A stretch of DNA of 9,831 nt. Origin: Dialister sp. (GTDB lineage Bacteria; Bacillota; Negativicutes; Veillonellales; Dialisteraceae). Of this stretch, positions 1-7,363 are shown piece after piece. Below the pieces are notes generated by a model. The model was not told the DNA's origin. It did not search any database and saw nothing but the letters and a program-made list of their open reading frames with translations. The stretch spans positions 1 through 9,831 of the forward strand of contig JAIJLI010000050.1 in the NCBI GenBank assembly GCA_022722495.1. Reading direction: 5' to 3'. The translations under genes were made by a program, and so were the position numbers. Every line of letters begins with the position of its first letter. Position 1 is the first letter of the stretch.

Positions 1-1211
1 TCTGCGTAGCCCGTATAGTAGAGTTTCCCTGCGAGCGCATTCAGCGTACCGCTGATGAGGTTCTTCTCATCTGCTTTGGCCGAATCGAAATCCAAACCAG
101 CACGATCGGTAAGAAGGGTGATCTCACTGCCTTTGTCTGCCTGGGAAATCTTCACATCTCCGCCAAGGATAGCATAACCGCTGTTGGCATCTGCCGGTTT
201 TGTTGTGTCGTGTTTGTAGATATAGGTGCTACTGCCGCCATAGCTCTGGATGGTGACAGTACCAGCCTTTGCATCTGTCATATCGATGATACCACCGTTT
301 CCTGCCATCTGCTTCAGGCTGCTTGTTCCACGGTTGTTCCAAGTGCCTCCAAGGGTGAGGCTGGTATTGTTTCCTGCACTGCTTCCCGTCCAGGTGCTGC
401 CTTTCCCGATGGTAACGGCGTAAGCCCCGTTTCCAACAGCATTCCCTGTCCAGTTTGCTTGATCTGCCAATGACAGAGTCACGCTCCCTGCTCCATCAAA
501 GCTGCCGTTTAATGCGGAGTCTTTTCCGGAAAGAATCGCTTCGATGCTGGAATGATCACCACTCACCAGACCTTTCAGTACGGTCTTCTTTCCTTTTAGG
601 ATGACCTTGCCGCCTTTGTCAGCTTTGACAGTGCTGCTCACACTGCCATTGGCTGTGAAGGTACCTCCATTGACATTGATATTGTCTGCCGCAAGCACAC
701 CATCAGTTCCTACAGTCATCGTTCCCGTTGTGGTCAGATCTTTGGCATGGGTCTCACCGTTTACCGCAAGGACGCCCGCATTGGCGATGCTGCCGCTCAC
801 GGTAGTCGCTGCGTCAAGTGTCAGATGGCCGCTGTTTTCTACATCTCCAGAGATGGTCGATGTGCCAAGCGTTACGCTTCCGCCCTTCTGTACGTTGACA
901 GCCTTTTCAGTCCCGGTGATTTCGCTCTTGCCCTTGAGTGTCACGGTGCCAGCCGCATCGATCCCCGTCTTGCCATTGACTTTGAGTGTACCTGCCGTGA
1001 TGTCTACAGTCTTTCCAGCCGCTGCACGGATCCCGGCTTCTCCGCCGGTCAGATCCAGTTCGTTTCCATCGGCTGTGATAGTCACGTCTTTCACTGCATC
1101 GACAGCTGCGCCTCCCTCTACCCGGATAGTCGTTTTATCCTTGGTAAAGGTGTACACCTGATCCTGCCATACATGATCATCCTTGTACTCTTTGTCATCT
1201 CCGCCAGTTAT
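1..1211 (-). repeat. Passenger repeat unit 2 of the giant surface protein (cut by window edge)
   Basis: This repeats the order of unit 1: ITGG start (1211), YTFTKDK (FTKDK at 1148-1134), DVTITADG coils, a GTWNN segment (near 350-330), a GGDVKI segment, then LNALAGKLYY near the edge (YY at 20-15). FTKD lies exactly 1500 bases from its counterpart in unit 1, and the LYY motif 1389 bases. The copies have diverged, so this is an old duplication. Confidence 0.7.
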
Positions 1212-4154
1212 CGAAGAAGTGAAAAGCGTCTTCGACTGTTCGACCGGAGGTTCCGGCTTTTCTCCACTGCCTGCAAAACTGCCCTGTCCATCCGTCTGAT
1301 TAAATGCAATATTTCCGGTATATTTAGCCACAGAGGAAGCTGTCAAGCCTTCCGCGATTTCCACTTTCCCGGAAAGGAATTTCTTACCATTGACAGCATC
1401 CTTGTAGTACAGTTTTTCTGCCAATGCATTCAAAACCTGATTCTTTACTGCATCAGACTGCATGTTGTCATCATAATCCGTCCGGAGAACGATTTCTGAC
1501 CCACGAATAGCCCTGCCGATGGTCACATCCCCGCCCAATATCTTCGTGGGGGTATTGCTATCATGTGAGTACAGTACCTTGGCTGCTCCAGAGAATTTGT
1601 CGATCGTCAGCGACTTGCTGTTTGCTGTTTGAATGATGACACCCGCTGTATCACCTGTACCGGACTTCGTACCACCATGCAGGAATGTCACTCGGCTTAT
1701 CTCATTATTTCCTACATCCTCATCGTCCTGTTTATAGCGGGTATTTTTCGCTTCATTGGTCCAGACAGCTCCATTCTGCAGCCACATATTGACCTTGCCG
1801 CCATTGTCAATGATGCCATTCAAGTAGGAATTCTTCGTTGTCAGCCCCAAGTTGATGGTGCCCGTCGATTTTAAAGCAAATACATCTCCATCCAGCTGTA
1901 CATCATGTGTACCGGCTGCGGAGCCTGCCTCATTCATATTGACATTGATCGTACCCACATAGGCACCCAGTGTATAATAGCCGTATTTCGTTCCCTGCGG
2001 CACAGTAATATGCCCGCCTCCAATGGATACCTCGCTACCAACTGCATTGGTGGTGATTCCATTGCCATACACCGCCATATCTACATCACCAGTGACAGTG
2101 ACTTTGCTTTTTTCAATATTCGTCAGAATGCCTGCATTATTGAAACGAGACAGAACATTCTCCTGATTGACAGGAATGCCCCACGTTGCACTGTCCTCTC
2201 CTGCGATTTTCAGATTGCCATGAATCGTAATAGCAGAAGACACTGTCGATTCCTGACTGTTTTCTCCCCAGCGGAACGACTTCTGGATAGCGACACCATT
2301 GCCACCATAACCGCCAGACATGGAAATATTGACATCTCCATTGACGGTGATTTGGCTGGCTGTATTTTTCCCGCCATCATTCCAGATCGCATTGGTCAAG
2401 GAATTCCCGCTAGAATATCCGAAAGTCACGACATCCACTTTGTCTGCCGTGATCGTTACATTCTTACCATTCCCGGCATAAATACCTACAGGAGATGCTA
2501 TATAGTTTTTAGAGGCTAGCTGTAAGGTATGACCAGAAGCATCGATCGTGATGTCTTTCCCATCTTTCGCCTGAATGACCGCTGCCGCATTGGTGGCATG
2601 ATCCCCTTCTTTTCCAAGATTGATACTTAACACTTCATCTTTGGTAAAAGAATACGTTCCATCATCTGAAATGACATCACTAAAAGCTGTCTGGTCCGCC
2701 GATGTCCCAGTAATGCCCGCTTTTCTAGTTACAGTTCCTATCTTGGCATCTGCATTCTCCAGGGTGATTTTTGTTTCTGAAGATGCAGTAAAGCCTTCAG
2801 GACGATACGTCGTCAACTTGGCAAGACTTCCCCAGACTTGATCGGTCGGCAGCATCGTGACAGAATTGAACTGATAGAACTGCTTGTCAGTAGAAAAGTC
2901 CTTCGTCTCCCATTGGTGCGTAGGTTTCGTATCTCCATCTTCGTACACATAGAGATTGTTACCCCATTCTACCCATAACCGTTTGGTATAATACTCCGCA
3001 TTCAGGCGACCAAACCAACCTCCATCTTCTCCGACCGTACCCGCCAGCACTATATTCCAATCATCCGGATTTTTCGACATCAGATTGGCCATGGTCGTCT
3101 GGTACACACGGCCGGTAAATCCACTCTTATTGTCCCCTCCTACATCACTCAAAGTATACTTCATCACATAAACAGTACCATCCGGCAGTACCTTCATATC
3201 ACGGAAATCATAGCCATCGTTTTTAACCTGCTCCGGTAAAATGATCGACTTTTTATCATGAAGATTTCCAATATTATTCCCGTTAATATTTACATAATCC
3301 AAAGAAGTTTCTTTATTTCCGAAACCATAATTTTGATAGCCCCCAATAGAAGTACTCAAGATTAAATGATTATAATTATTCAGTTTCACCTGATCCGTAT
3401 TTTTCCCAATGCGGGCATACCCATTATAAGATAAACCGCCATCGCTATTGATCTTATACTGCATCAGATACCCATTATCATAATTATCGTATCCGCCCTT
3501 GAGATTGACACTGGCTGCCACATATAAATAGTCATCTTTGACCAAAAGCCCTTCCCCATGAACGCGCGTAGTCTGTATACTGCCATTCGTATCTGTATAG
3601 GTATCATACGCCTTGGCATCTATATCCCCGGTCTTTTCCTTGATATCCTTCTTTAAATCGACGGTTTTGGTTGTATCTTCTGCAATCTGATTATCCACAA
3701 TGTGCGCAATACCCACTTGCCCCTGATCATAGCCCGTCGCATAAATGGTATTTCCAAACCCAGTAACAGCATGCGCATTCGGAACGGCTTTAATCACTCC
3801 TGTAGGATTGGCACCAGAAGCCCAGTCTCCATCCGCATCCATCAGGATACTTCCTTTCAGGTCTGTGACGCCATAGACGTATTGACGCAGGAAAATCTTG
3901 CTTTCCCCATCGAGCATCACAGAGAACGTAGCCGGATCCCTGTTCAAATTCTTCACCGCTCCTACCACTGGAGCCGCATCGACCTTCGTGGTCACGCGGG
4001 AACCTGTCACTCCTCCCATCTGGCTATTGGCATAATCCGATGGGATCGTTGCCATCAGATTCGCCGCCCCTACACTGGATCCCGCCATAAGGCTCCCTAT
4101 CAGAGCAGTCAGGAAAGCCATCTTGCGTTTTTTATTACTCATTTTCCACATCAT
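1..4154 (-). CDS. Giant autotransporter-like surface protein with N-terminal beta-propeller-like domain (3' end off window)
   Basis: The frame is open for at least 1384 codons from tandem ATGs at 4154 and 4151 to the left edge. A perfect AAGGAGG precedes the start, 5 bases from the first ATG and 8 from the second, so either could be used. Residues 1-30 form a signal peptide: a basic stretch (NKKRK), a hydrophobic core and a VGA/A cleavage region. Residues about 32-445 alternate short beta strands with Gly/Asp/Asn turns and contain recurring strand motifs (NTIYATGY, DYLYVAAS, GTVYVMKY, NNLYVYED), which look like a beta-propeller. From about 480 on, the protein is Gly/Asn/Thr-rich with beta-helix-like runs (DITIDASG, NVTITADK), typical of autotransporter passengers. 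It consists of two related repeat units joined by a Pro/Glu linker (GEKPEPPVEQ). Family membership is inferred from paralogy with the autotransporter at 7364-9831. The expected C-terminal barrel lies beyond base 1 and is not seen. The gene is cotranscribed with the TonB receptor just upstream. The ligand is unknown; adhesion or nutrient capture are both possible. Confidence 0.85.
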   Translation of the reverse strand, partial: MMWKMSNKKRKMAFLTALIGSLMAGSSVGAANLMATIPSDYANSQMGGVTGSRVTTKVDAAPVVGAVKNLNRDPATFSVMLDGESKIFLRQYVYGVTDLKGSILMDADGDWASGANPTGVIKAVPNAHAVTGFGNTIYATGYDQGQVGIAHIVDNQIAEDTTKTVDLKKDIKEKTGDIDAKAYDTYTDTNGSIQTTRVHGEGLLVKDDYLYVAASVNLKGGYDNYDNGYLMQYKINSDGGLSYNGYARIGKNTDQVKLNNYNHLILSTSIGGYQNYGFGNKETSLDYVNINGNNIGNLHDKKSIILPEQVKNDGYDFRDMKVLPDGTVYVMKYTLSDVGGDNKSGFTGRVYQTTMANLMSKNPDDWNIVLAGTVGEDGGWFGRLNAEYYTKRLWVEWGNNLYVYEDGDTKPTHQWETKDFSTDKQFYQFNSVTMLPTDQVWGSLAKLTTYRPEGFTASSETKITLENADAKIGTVTRKAGITGTSADQTAFSDVISDDGTYSFTKDEVLSINLGKEGDHATNAAAVIQAKDGKDITIDASGHTLQLASKNYIASPVGIYAGNGKNVTITADKVDVVTFGYSSGNSLTNAIWNDGGKNTASQITVNGDVNISMSGGYGGNGVAIQKSFRWGENSQESTVSSAITIHGNLKIAGEDSATWGIPVNQENVLSRFNNAGILTNIEKSKVTVTGDVDMAVYGNGITTNAVGSEVSIGGGHITVPQGTKYGYYTLGAYVGTINVNMNEAGSAAGTHDVQLDGDVFALKSTGTINLGLTTKNSYLNGIIDNGGKVNMWLQNGAVWTNEAKNTRYKQDDEDVGNNEISRVTFLHGGTKSGTGDTAGVIIQTANSKSLTIDKFSGAAKVLYSHDSNTPTKILGGDVTIGRAIRGSEIVLRTDYDDNMQSDAVKNQVLNALAEKLYYKDAVNGKKFLSGKVEIAEGLTASSVAKYTGNIAFNQTDGQGSFAGSGEKPEPPVEQSKTLFTSSITGGDDKEYKDDHVWQDQVYTFTKDKTTIRVEGGAAVDAVKDVTITADGNELDLTGGEAGIRAAAGKTVDITAGTLKVNGKTGIDAAGTVTLKGKSEITGTEKAVNVQKGGSVTLGTSTISGDVENSGHLTLDAATTVSGSIANAGVLAVNGETHAKDLTTTGTMTVGTDGVLAADNINVNGGTFTANGSVSSTVKADKGGKVILKGKKTVLKGLVSGDHSSIEAILSGKDSALNGSFDGAGSVTLSLADQANWTGNAVGNGAYAVTIGKGSTWTGSSAGNNTSLTLGGTWNNRGTSSLKQMAGNGGIIDMTDAKAGTVTIQSYGGSSTYIYKHDTTKPADANSGYAILGGDVKISQADKGSEITLLTDRAGLDFDSAKADEKNLISGTLNALAGKLYYTGYA
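1281..2714 (-). repeat. Passenger repeat unit 1 of the giant surface protein
   Basis: The unit runs from the ITG start (residue about 481) through YSFTKDE (FTKDE at 2648-2634), beta-helix coils, QNGAVW (1778-1761), LNALAEKLYY and AEGL (1355-1344), to TDGQG. It aligns by eye with unit 2 and with the passenger of the gene at 7364-9831. Confidence 0.7.
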
Positions 4155-4159
4155 CTATT

Positions 4160-4166
4160 CCTCCTT
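4160..4166 (-). promoter_or_regulatory. Ribosome binding site overlapping the receptor stop codon
   Basis: AAGGAGG (7 of 7 to the Shine-Dalgarno consensus) overlaps the last two bases of the TonB receptor TAA (4167-4165). It is 5 bases from ATG 4154 and 8 from ATG 4151. With no room for a terminator or promoter, it indicates translational coupling of the two genes. Confidence 0.85.
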
Positions 4167-7014
4167 AGAATTGATAACGGATCGACGCATAATACGTCCG
4201 TCCCTGGATAGGGAATTCCGGATTGATGTATCCCGGCACCGTGAAAGCCGTATTGCTTCGGATCTTCATCTTTGGTCCCCTGTTGAATATGTCATTACAG
4301 CCAAAAGTAAGCTGCCAGCTGTCAGCCGGTTTCCATTTCACACCGCCATTGATTGTCGTCAGTGCATTAACCGGCCGCCCTGACAAATGTGCATACTCTC
4401 CGCCTCTGGAGTCCTTACTGTAATCGGTATAATAACCGCCGGTATAATGGACTTCGCCAAATAGATCCACATGCCGATTCGGGCGATAGGTCAGTCTCGC
4501 ATTTCCTTCCCACTCCGGCTGATAGGTAGCCCAGATATCAGAATAACCATAGCCCACGGCACTATTTTTCCTTTGCATATGTGTCTGCATGTAAGTGGCC
4601 CGCAAGTCCAGATCCACCTTCTTCCAGCTGAAATTGGACTGGAATTCCACGCCATGTACCTTGCCGCGGTTATCATTGAAATAAGACCAATGGTCTTTCC
4701 CTGCCCGGACCAACTGCAGCATATTGGTCGAGTCTCTCCAAAAATATGTGAGCTGCGTACTGTTATCCGCATGCAGCAGTTTTCCTTTCCAGATGGCACC
4801 TATATCAAACTGCTTTCCTTCTTCCGGAACAGGAAATACAGAATTCTGACCGCTGCCACGAGAAGCGGGCAGGATACCAGCCCCATCCCCTGCGATTTCA
4901 TACATATTCAGCAAGCGGTAGTATGTCCCACCAGTCATGCGAAGCGTCAGCTGGTCATTGACCTCTTTTTTCAAAGCGAGCTGCCAGGTCACCTTGTCAT
5001 CCACCTGGCTGTCTTTCGGATGCAGCCAATGGAAACGATTCTCCTGATTCACTGCAAATCGTTTCCCATCGCTGTAGCCAGTAATCTTGGACCGGTTATA
5101 GCGAAGGCTCGGCGTCAAGAACCAGGTGGACTTCCTATCTAAGGTGATCGTATCCTGCAGCTGCACATTCAAAATGTCCTGATCATATCGATTTCTTGTC
5201 TGCCCAAGGGTATTGGCTATATCAGAATCTCCCAGCACCTTATCCATCAGCGAGCCATCGATATGTAACCGTTCATGCGACATATTCATCTGGAAATCAA
5301 GCATATTACGCTCAGACACTTTGTACGTCCCATCCAGCTGGATATTGTACTTATTCGAAGTATACTTGCTCCATTCTCTTAGGGGGACTGTCGTAGCTTC
5401 CACGTCCGTCACATCATTTTTCATGATATTTTCCGCTTTATAGCTCTTCTTCTGGTGAAGATAGTCCGCCGTCCAGCCCCATTCTAACCGACCATTCTGG
5501 TTCCGATTCTGTAGCATCAGCTCTGTATTGGTTAATTTTTGCCTCCGACTATCATAGAAATAAACATCTCTCAAATCAACCCCATTATGGATGATGGCAT
5601 CTGCAGCCGATCCCCCCCACAATCCGTCCGGTAAATGCCGGTCGATCTGATTCCAGGAACCTTTGACCATCCAGTTCTGGTTCTGCCACTTCACTAATGC
5701 GCTGCTATTTTTATAATCATTGTACTTACGCCAACGTTTCCCATCTTTCGCTTCTTTCAATTTCTTCTTATATTCTTCGACCTTCTTCTTATATCCTTCT
5801 AAACTCTTGCTGGTTTCCGGGTCCGTATTCAACTTTTCATTGGCGATAGTGTCTCCTACCGTTTGATCGACATAATTTCGTACAATCTCCTGCTTGATTT
5901 CAGGCGTTATAAAATCACCATGACCTTCTTTCCACTCCCGGCTGGCTTCCCCCCACCACCATTCTTCTCCGTATTCGTTTGTGAATAATTCCTGTAAAGT
6001 CTTACCATTTACAACGGTAGAGGCAATTTTATCTTTGAAGGTCAGTGCATCCTCTTGCATCGCATTAGCGAATGCATTCTTTTCTATCTTTCCTGCCAAG
6101 CTGTTTTCGCCTGTCCCTCTGACGAAGTTCAACCAATCATCCGTATTATTTTTGAAGTGATCAACTTCCTCAGGCGACAAAGAAATAATAGGCACTTTTT
6201 CCTGCCCCTGCTGATTTTTGGTGGAAGTCAAGTAATCAATACAGTCGCGATTGAAATTCGCTACCTGATTCTGAAACCCAGATAGTGCATTCTGCACTTC
6301 CGGTATATTTCTTTCCGCCGCATAATTGGTATAGGAAAAATCGTTATCACTTGACTCATAATTTCCTGCCACCAGCAAAGTACCGCTGCCCGCAGGTGCC
6401 GTATACTCCATGGAGAGACTCTTCCCGCCATAGGAGCTCTTTCCCACTTCTGCAGAAATTCCGGGTTTATCCGGTTTCTTGGTCACGATATTGATGACAC
6501 CGCCGATAAAAGTTCCTCCGAAGCGTGCCGGCACATAACCGCGATACACTTCAATGCGCTCTACATTCTTGACCGGAATGGTGGAAATATCGACAGCCGC
6601 ATCGCCCCCGAGGTTTGTCAGTATCCCATCCATGAAGACACCGACCTGTGCCGCGGTAGAACCTCGCACCGTGACCGTCGTATACTGCCCGTGCCCGTTC
6701 ACCTCGCGCACGTGTACCCCAGGCACCGTCTTCAGCATATCCGGCAGCGTCTTCTGCTCCCCTTTGAAATCCTGAGGGCGAATCACGGTGACAGTCCCCG
6801 GAGAAAGCTTTGCTTCCCAATCTGGCCTTTTAGCCTCTACAGTAATCCCTTGCAATGTATATATGGGTCCTTCCGCCTGTTCTGGTTCGTTAGCGGACAC
6901 AGACATTTGTCCCATAGAGATCATTCCTAGCAGTAAGCCAATTGTTAAGTAAGATTTCTTGGACTCCCTACGCCAAGATGAATTCCATTTCTTCATTTTC
7001 TCTAGTCCTTTCAT
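4165..7014 (-). CDS. TonB-dependent outer-membrane receptor with large surface-loop insertion
   Basis: This is an energy-coupled importer for a scarce ligand such as a siderophore, haem, cobalamin or metal complex; the sequence does not say which. From ATG 7014 it is 949 residues. It has a signal peptide cut near VSA/NEP (about residue 42), a TonB-box-like ITVEA (about 57-61) and a plug domain (about 65-180) with the family motifs LPDMLKTVPGV, VTVRGS, VGVFMDG, VERIEVYRG, and FGG...GGVINIVTKKP. The barrel runs to the C-terminus and ends in a typical final strand, YYASIRYQF, with terminal Phe. An insertion of about 190 charged residues (about 236-428) interrupts an early loop, making the protein longer than the common 650-800 residues. 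The in-frame GTG at 7062 directly follows a TAG stop and would sit at the predicted transcription start, so it is unlikely. ATG 7014 (GAGG, 5-base spacing) and ATG 6996 (AAGGA, 9-base spacing) are both plausible. It is the first gene of an operon with the giant surface protein downstream. Confidence 0.95.
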   Translation of the reverse strand: MKGLEKMKKWNSSWRRESKKSYLTIGLLLGMISMGQMSVSANEPEQAEGPIYTLQGITVEAKRPDWEAKLSPGTVTVIRPQDFKGEQKTLPDMLKTVPGVHVREVNGHGQYTTVTVRGSTAAQVGVFMDGILTNLGGDAAVDISTIPVKNVERIEVYRGYVPARFGGTFIGGVINIVTKKPDKPGISAEVGKSSYGGKSLSMEYTAPAGSGTLLVAGNYESSDNDFSYTNYAAERNIPEVQNALSGFQNQVANFNRDCIDYLTSTKNQQGQEKVPIISLSPEEVDHFKNNTDDWLNFVRGTGENSLAGKIEKNAFANAMQEDALTFKDKIASTVVNGKTLQELFTNEYGEEWWWGEASREWKEGHGDFITPEIKQEIVRNYVDQTVGDTIANEKLNTDPETSKSLEGYKKKVEEYKKKLKEAKDGKRWRKYNDYKNSSALVKWQNQNWMVKGSWNQIDRHLPDGLWGGSAADAIIHNGVDLRDVYFYDSRRQKLTNTELMLQNRNQNGRLEWGWTADYLHQKKSYKAENIMKNDVTDVEATTVPLREWSKYTSNKYNIQLDGTYKVSERNMLDFQMNMSHERLHIDGSLMDKVLGDSDIANTLGQTRNRYDQDILNVQLQDTITLDRKSTWFLTPSLRYNRSKITGYSDGKRFAVNQENRFHWLHPKDSQVDDKVTWQLALKKEVNDQLTLRMTGGTYYRLLNMYEIAGDGAGILPASRGSGQNSVFPVPEEGKQFDIGAIWKGKLLHADNSTQLTYFWRDSTNMLQLVRAGKDHWSYFNDNRGKVHGVEFQSNFSWKKVDLDLRATYMQTHMQRKNSAVGYGYSDIWATYQPEWEGNARLTYRPNRHVDLFGEVHYTGGYYTDYSKDSRGGEYAHLSGRPVNALTTINGGVKWKPADSWQLTFGCNDIFNRGPKMKIRSNTAFTVPGYINPEFPIQGRTYYASIRYQF
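5612..5618 (-). repeat. G7 homopolymer inside the TonB receptor gene
   Basis: Seven consecutive G on the coding strand encode the Trp-Gly-Gly of DGLWGG. A second run, G6 at 5954-5949, lies in the WWWG codons. A slip in either would break the frame. The runs are short for efficient phase variation. Confidence 0.5.
5734..6309 (-). other. Insertion of about 190 residues in an early surface loop of the TonB receptor
   Basis: In related receptors, the barrel strand ending DFSYTNY is normally followed within about 15-30 residues by a segment like KYNDYKNSSALVKWQ...DRHLPDGL. Here the two are separated by about 190 mostly polar, charged residues. The insert contains a WWW cluster (EEWWWGEASREW) and ends in a Lys/Glu-rich probable helix or coiled coil (YKKKVEEYKKKLKEAKDGK). 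The reading frame is intact and the barrel resumes normally, so this is an added domain and not a misassembly. The role is unknown; ligand or partner binding is an inference. Confidence 0.65.
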
Positions 7015-7069
7015 TTTGCCCTCTTGCTCAATGAATATGGGGCATGAAATAAAATGTGCCACCTATCCT

Positions 7070-7099
7070 TTTATACTTTATATTCTTATTTAGTATCAA
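7070..7099 (-). promoter_or_regulatory. Predicted sigma-70-type promoter of the TonB receptor operon
   Basis: The minus strand has TTGATA (7099-7094, 5 of 6 to TTGACA) and TATAAA (7075-7070, 5 of 6 to TATAAT) with an 18-base spacer. Transcription would begin near 7063, leaving a leader of about 50 bases before ATG 7014. A competing -35, TTGACT (7122-7117), lies upstream but has only a weak -10 (GATACT at 19 bases, or TTGATA at 17). The call is by eye. Confidence 0.5.
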
Positions 7100-7104
7100 C
7101 CGTA

Positions 7105-7121
7105 TGACTATCATATAGTCA
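7105..7121. promoter_or_regulatory. 17-bp inverted repeat, candidate operator
   Basis: Perfect 7-base arms TGACTAT and ATAGTCA are separated by 3 bases. The element lies 5 bases upstream of the predicted -35 box at 7099 and overlaps the alternative -35 TTGACT at 7122. Either placement suits a dimeric regulator. It resembles, but does not match, the 7-1-7 Fur-family box (TGATAATnATTATCA), because the spacer is 3 bases and the arms carry C/G. The regulator is unknown. Confidence 0.4.
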
Positions 7122-7231
7122 AGCCCCCTATTTATGGTTATCAAGGCTCCAACAACGAACAGGCAATAATTGTGTGCAGGATTTTGCCTAATCACACCTG
7201 CTTCTATGTGAAGGACTCTCCCCTTCCTCAT

Positions 7232-7276
7232 AAAGAAAAAAGAGCCATGAATTTCCTTTCAAATTCACAGCTCTTT
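7232..7276 (-). terminator. Rho-independent terminator of the upstream autotransporter gene
   Basis: Read on the minus strand, 16-base arms (7276-7261 and 7254-7239) flank a 6-base loop, followed by a T-rich tract (TTTTTTCTTT, counting the last stem bases). The arms pair fully only if two central positions form tandem G-U wobbles. On the plus strand the same two positions would be C-A mismatches and the 3' T tract is poorer, so the element is directional. It lies about 90 bases after the TAA at 7364 and separates that gene from the TonB receptor operon. Confidence 0.88.
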
Positions 7277-7363
7277 ATTCTCCTAAAATAGCAGTCACAC
7301 ATACCAGAGAAACATTGATTTAATCATTACCAGTGTTTCCCTAGTCTTGGCTTCTAGCTCCTA

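Larger units (their letters stand above)
7063..7363. other. Intergenic region between the autotransporter gene and the TonB receptor operon
   Basis: From right to left it holds about 87 bases of unremarkable 3' sequence, the terminator (7276-7232), about 110 bases with only weak hairpin potential, the 17-bp inverted repeat and the promoter. No convincing gene or RNA is seen. A minus-strand frame at 7231-7028 starts in the terminator T tract, lacks a ribosome binding site and runs through the promoter. Confidence 0.7.

Noticed and set aside
601..1499. Long plus-strand frames of 186 and 250 codons (601-1161 and 747-1499)
   Set aside because: They lie antisense to a repeat-rich open frame that runs unbroken to 4154 with a signal peptide and perfect ribosome binding site. 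Their products are low-complexity or Cys/Arg-rich with no recognisable domain.
3702..5142. Plus-strand frames at 3702-4211 and 4471-5142
   Set aside because: They are antisense to the N-terminus of the surface protein and to the barrel of the TonB receptor. The translations have no motifs and no credible start signals.
7015..7062. GTG at 7062 as the TonB receptor start
   Set aside because: It immediately follows an in-frame TAG, would sit at the predicted transcription start and adds 16 residues before an otherwise normal signal peptide. ATG 7014 or 6996 has a better ribosome binding site.
7170..7230. Weak inverted repeats (GTGTG/CACAC and GAAGG/CCTTC) as a possible riboswitch or small RNA
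   Set aside because: The stems are only 5 bases with irregular loops, and they lie upstream of the predicted promoter, so they are not in the receptor leader.
7028..7231. Minus-strand 67-codon frame in the intergenic region
   Set aside because: It begins directly after the terminator T tract, has no ribosome binding site and spans the promoter and inverted repeat.
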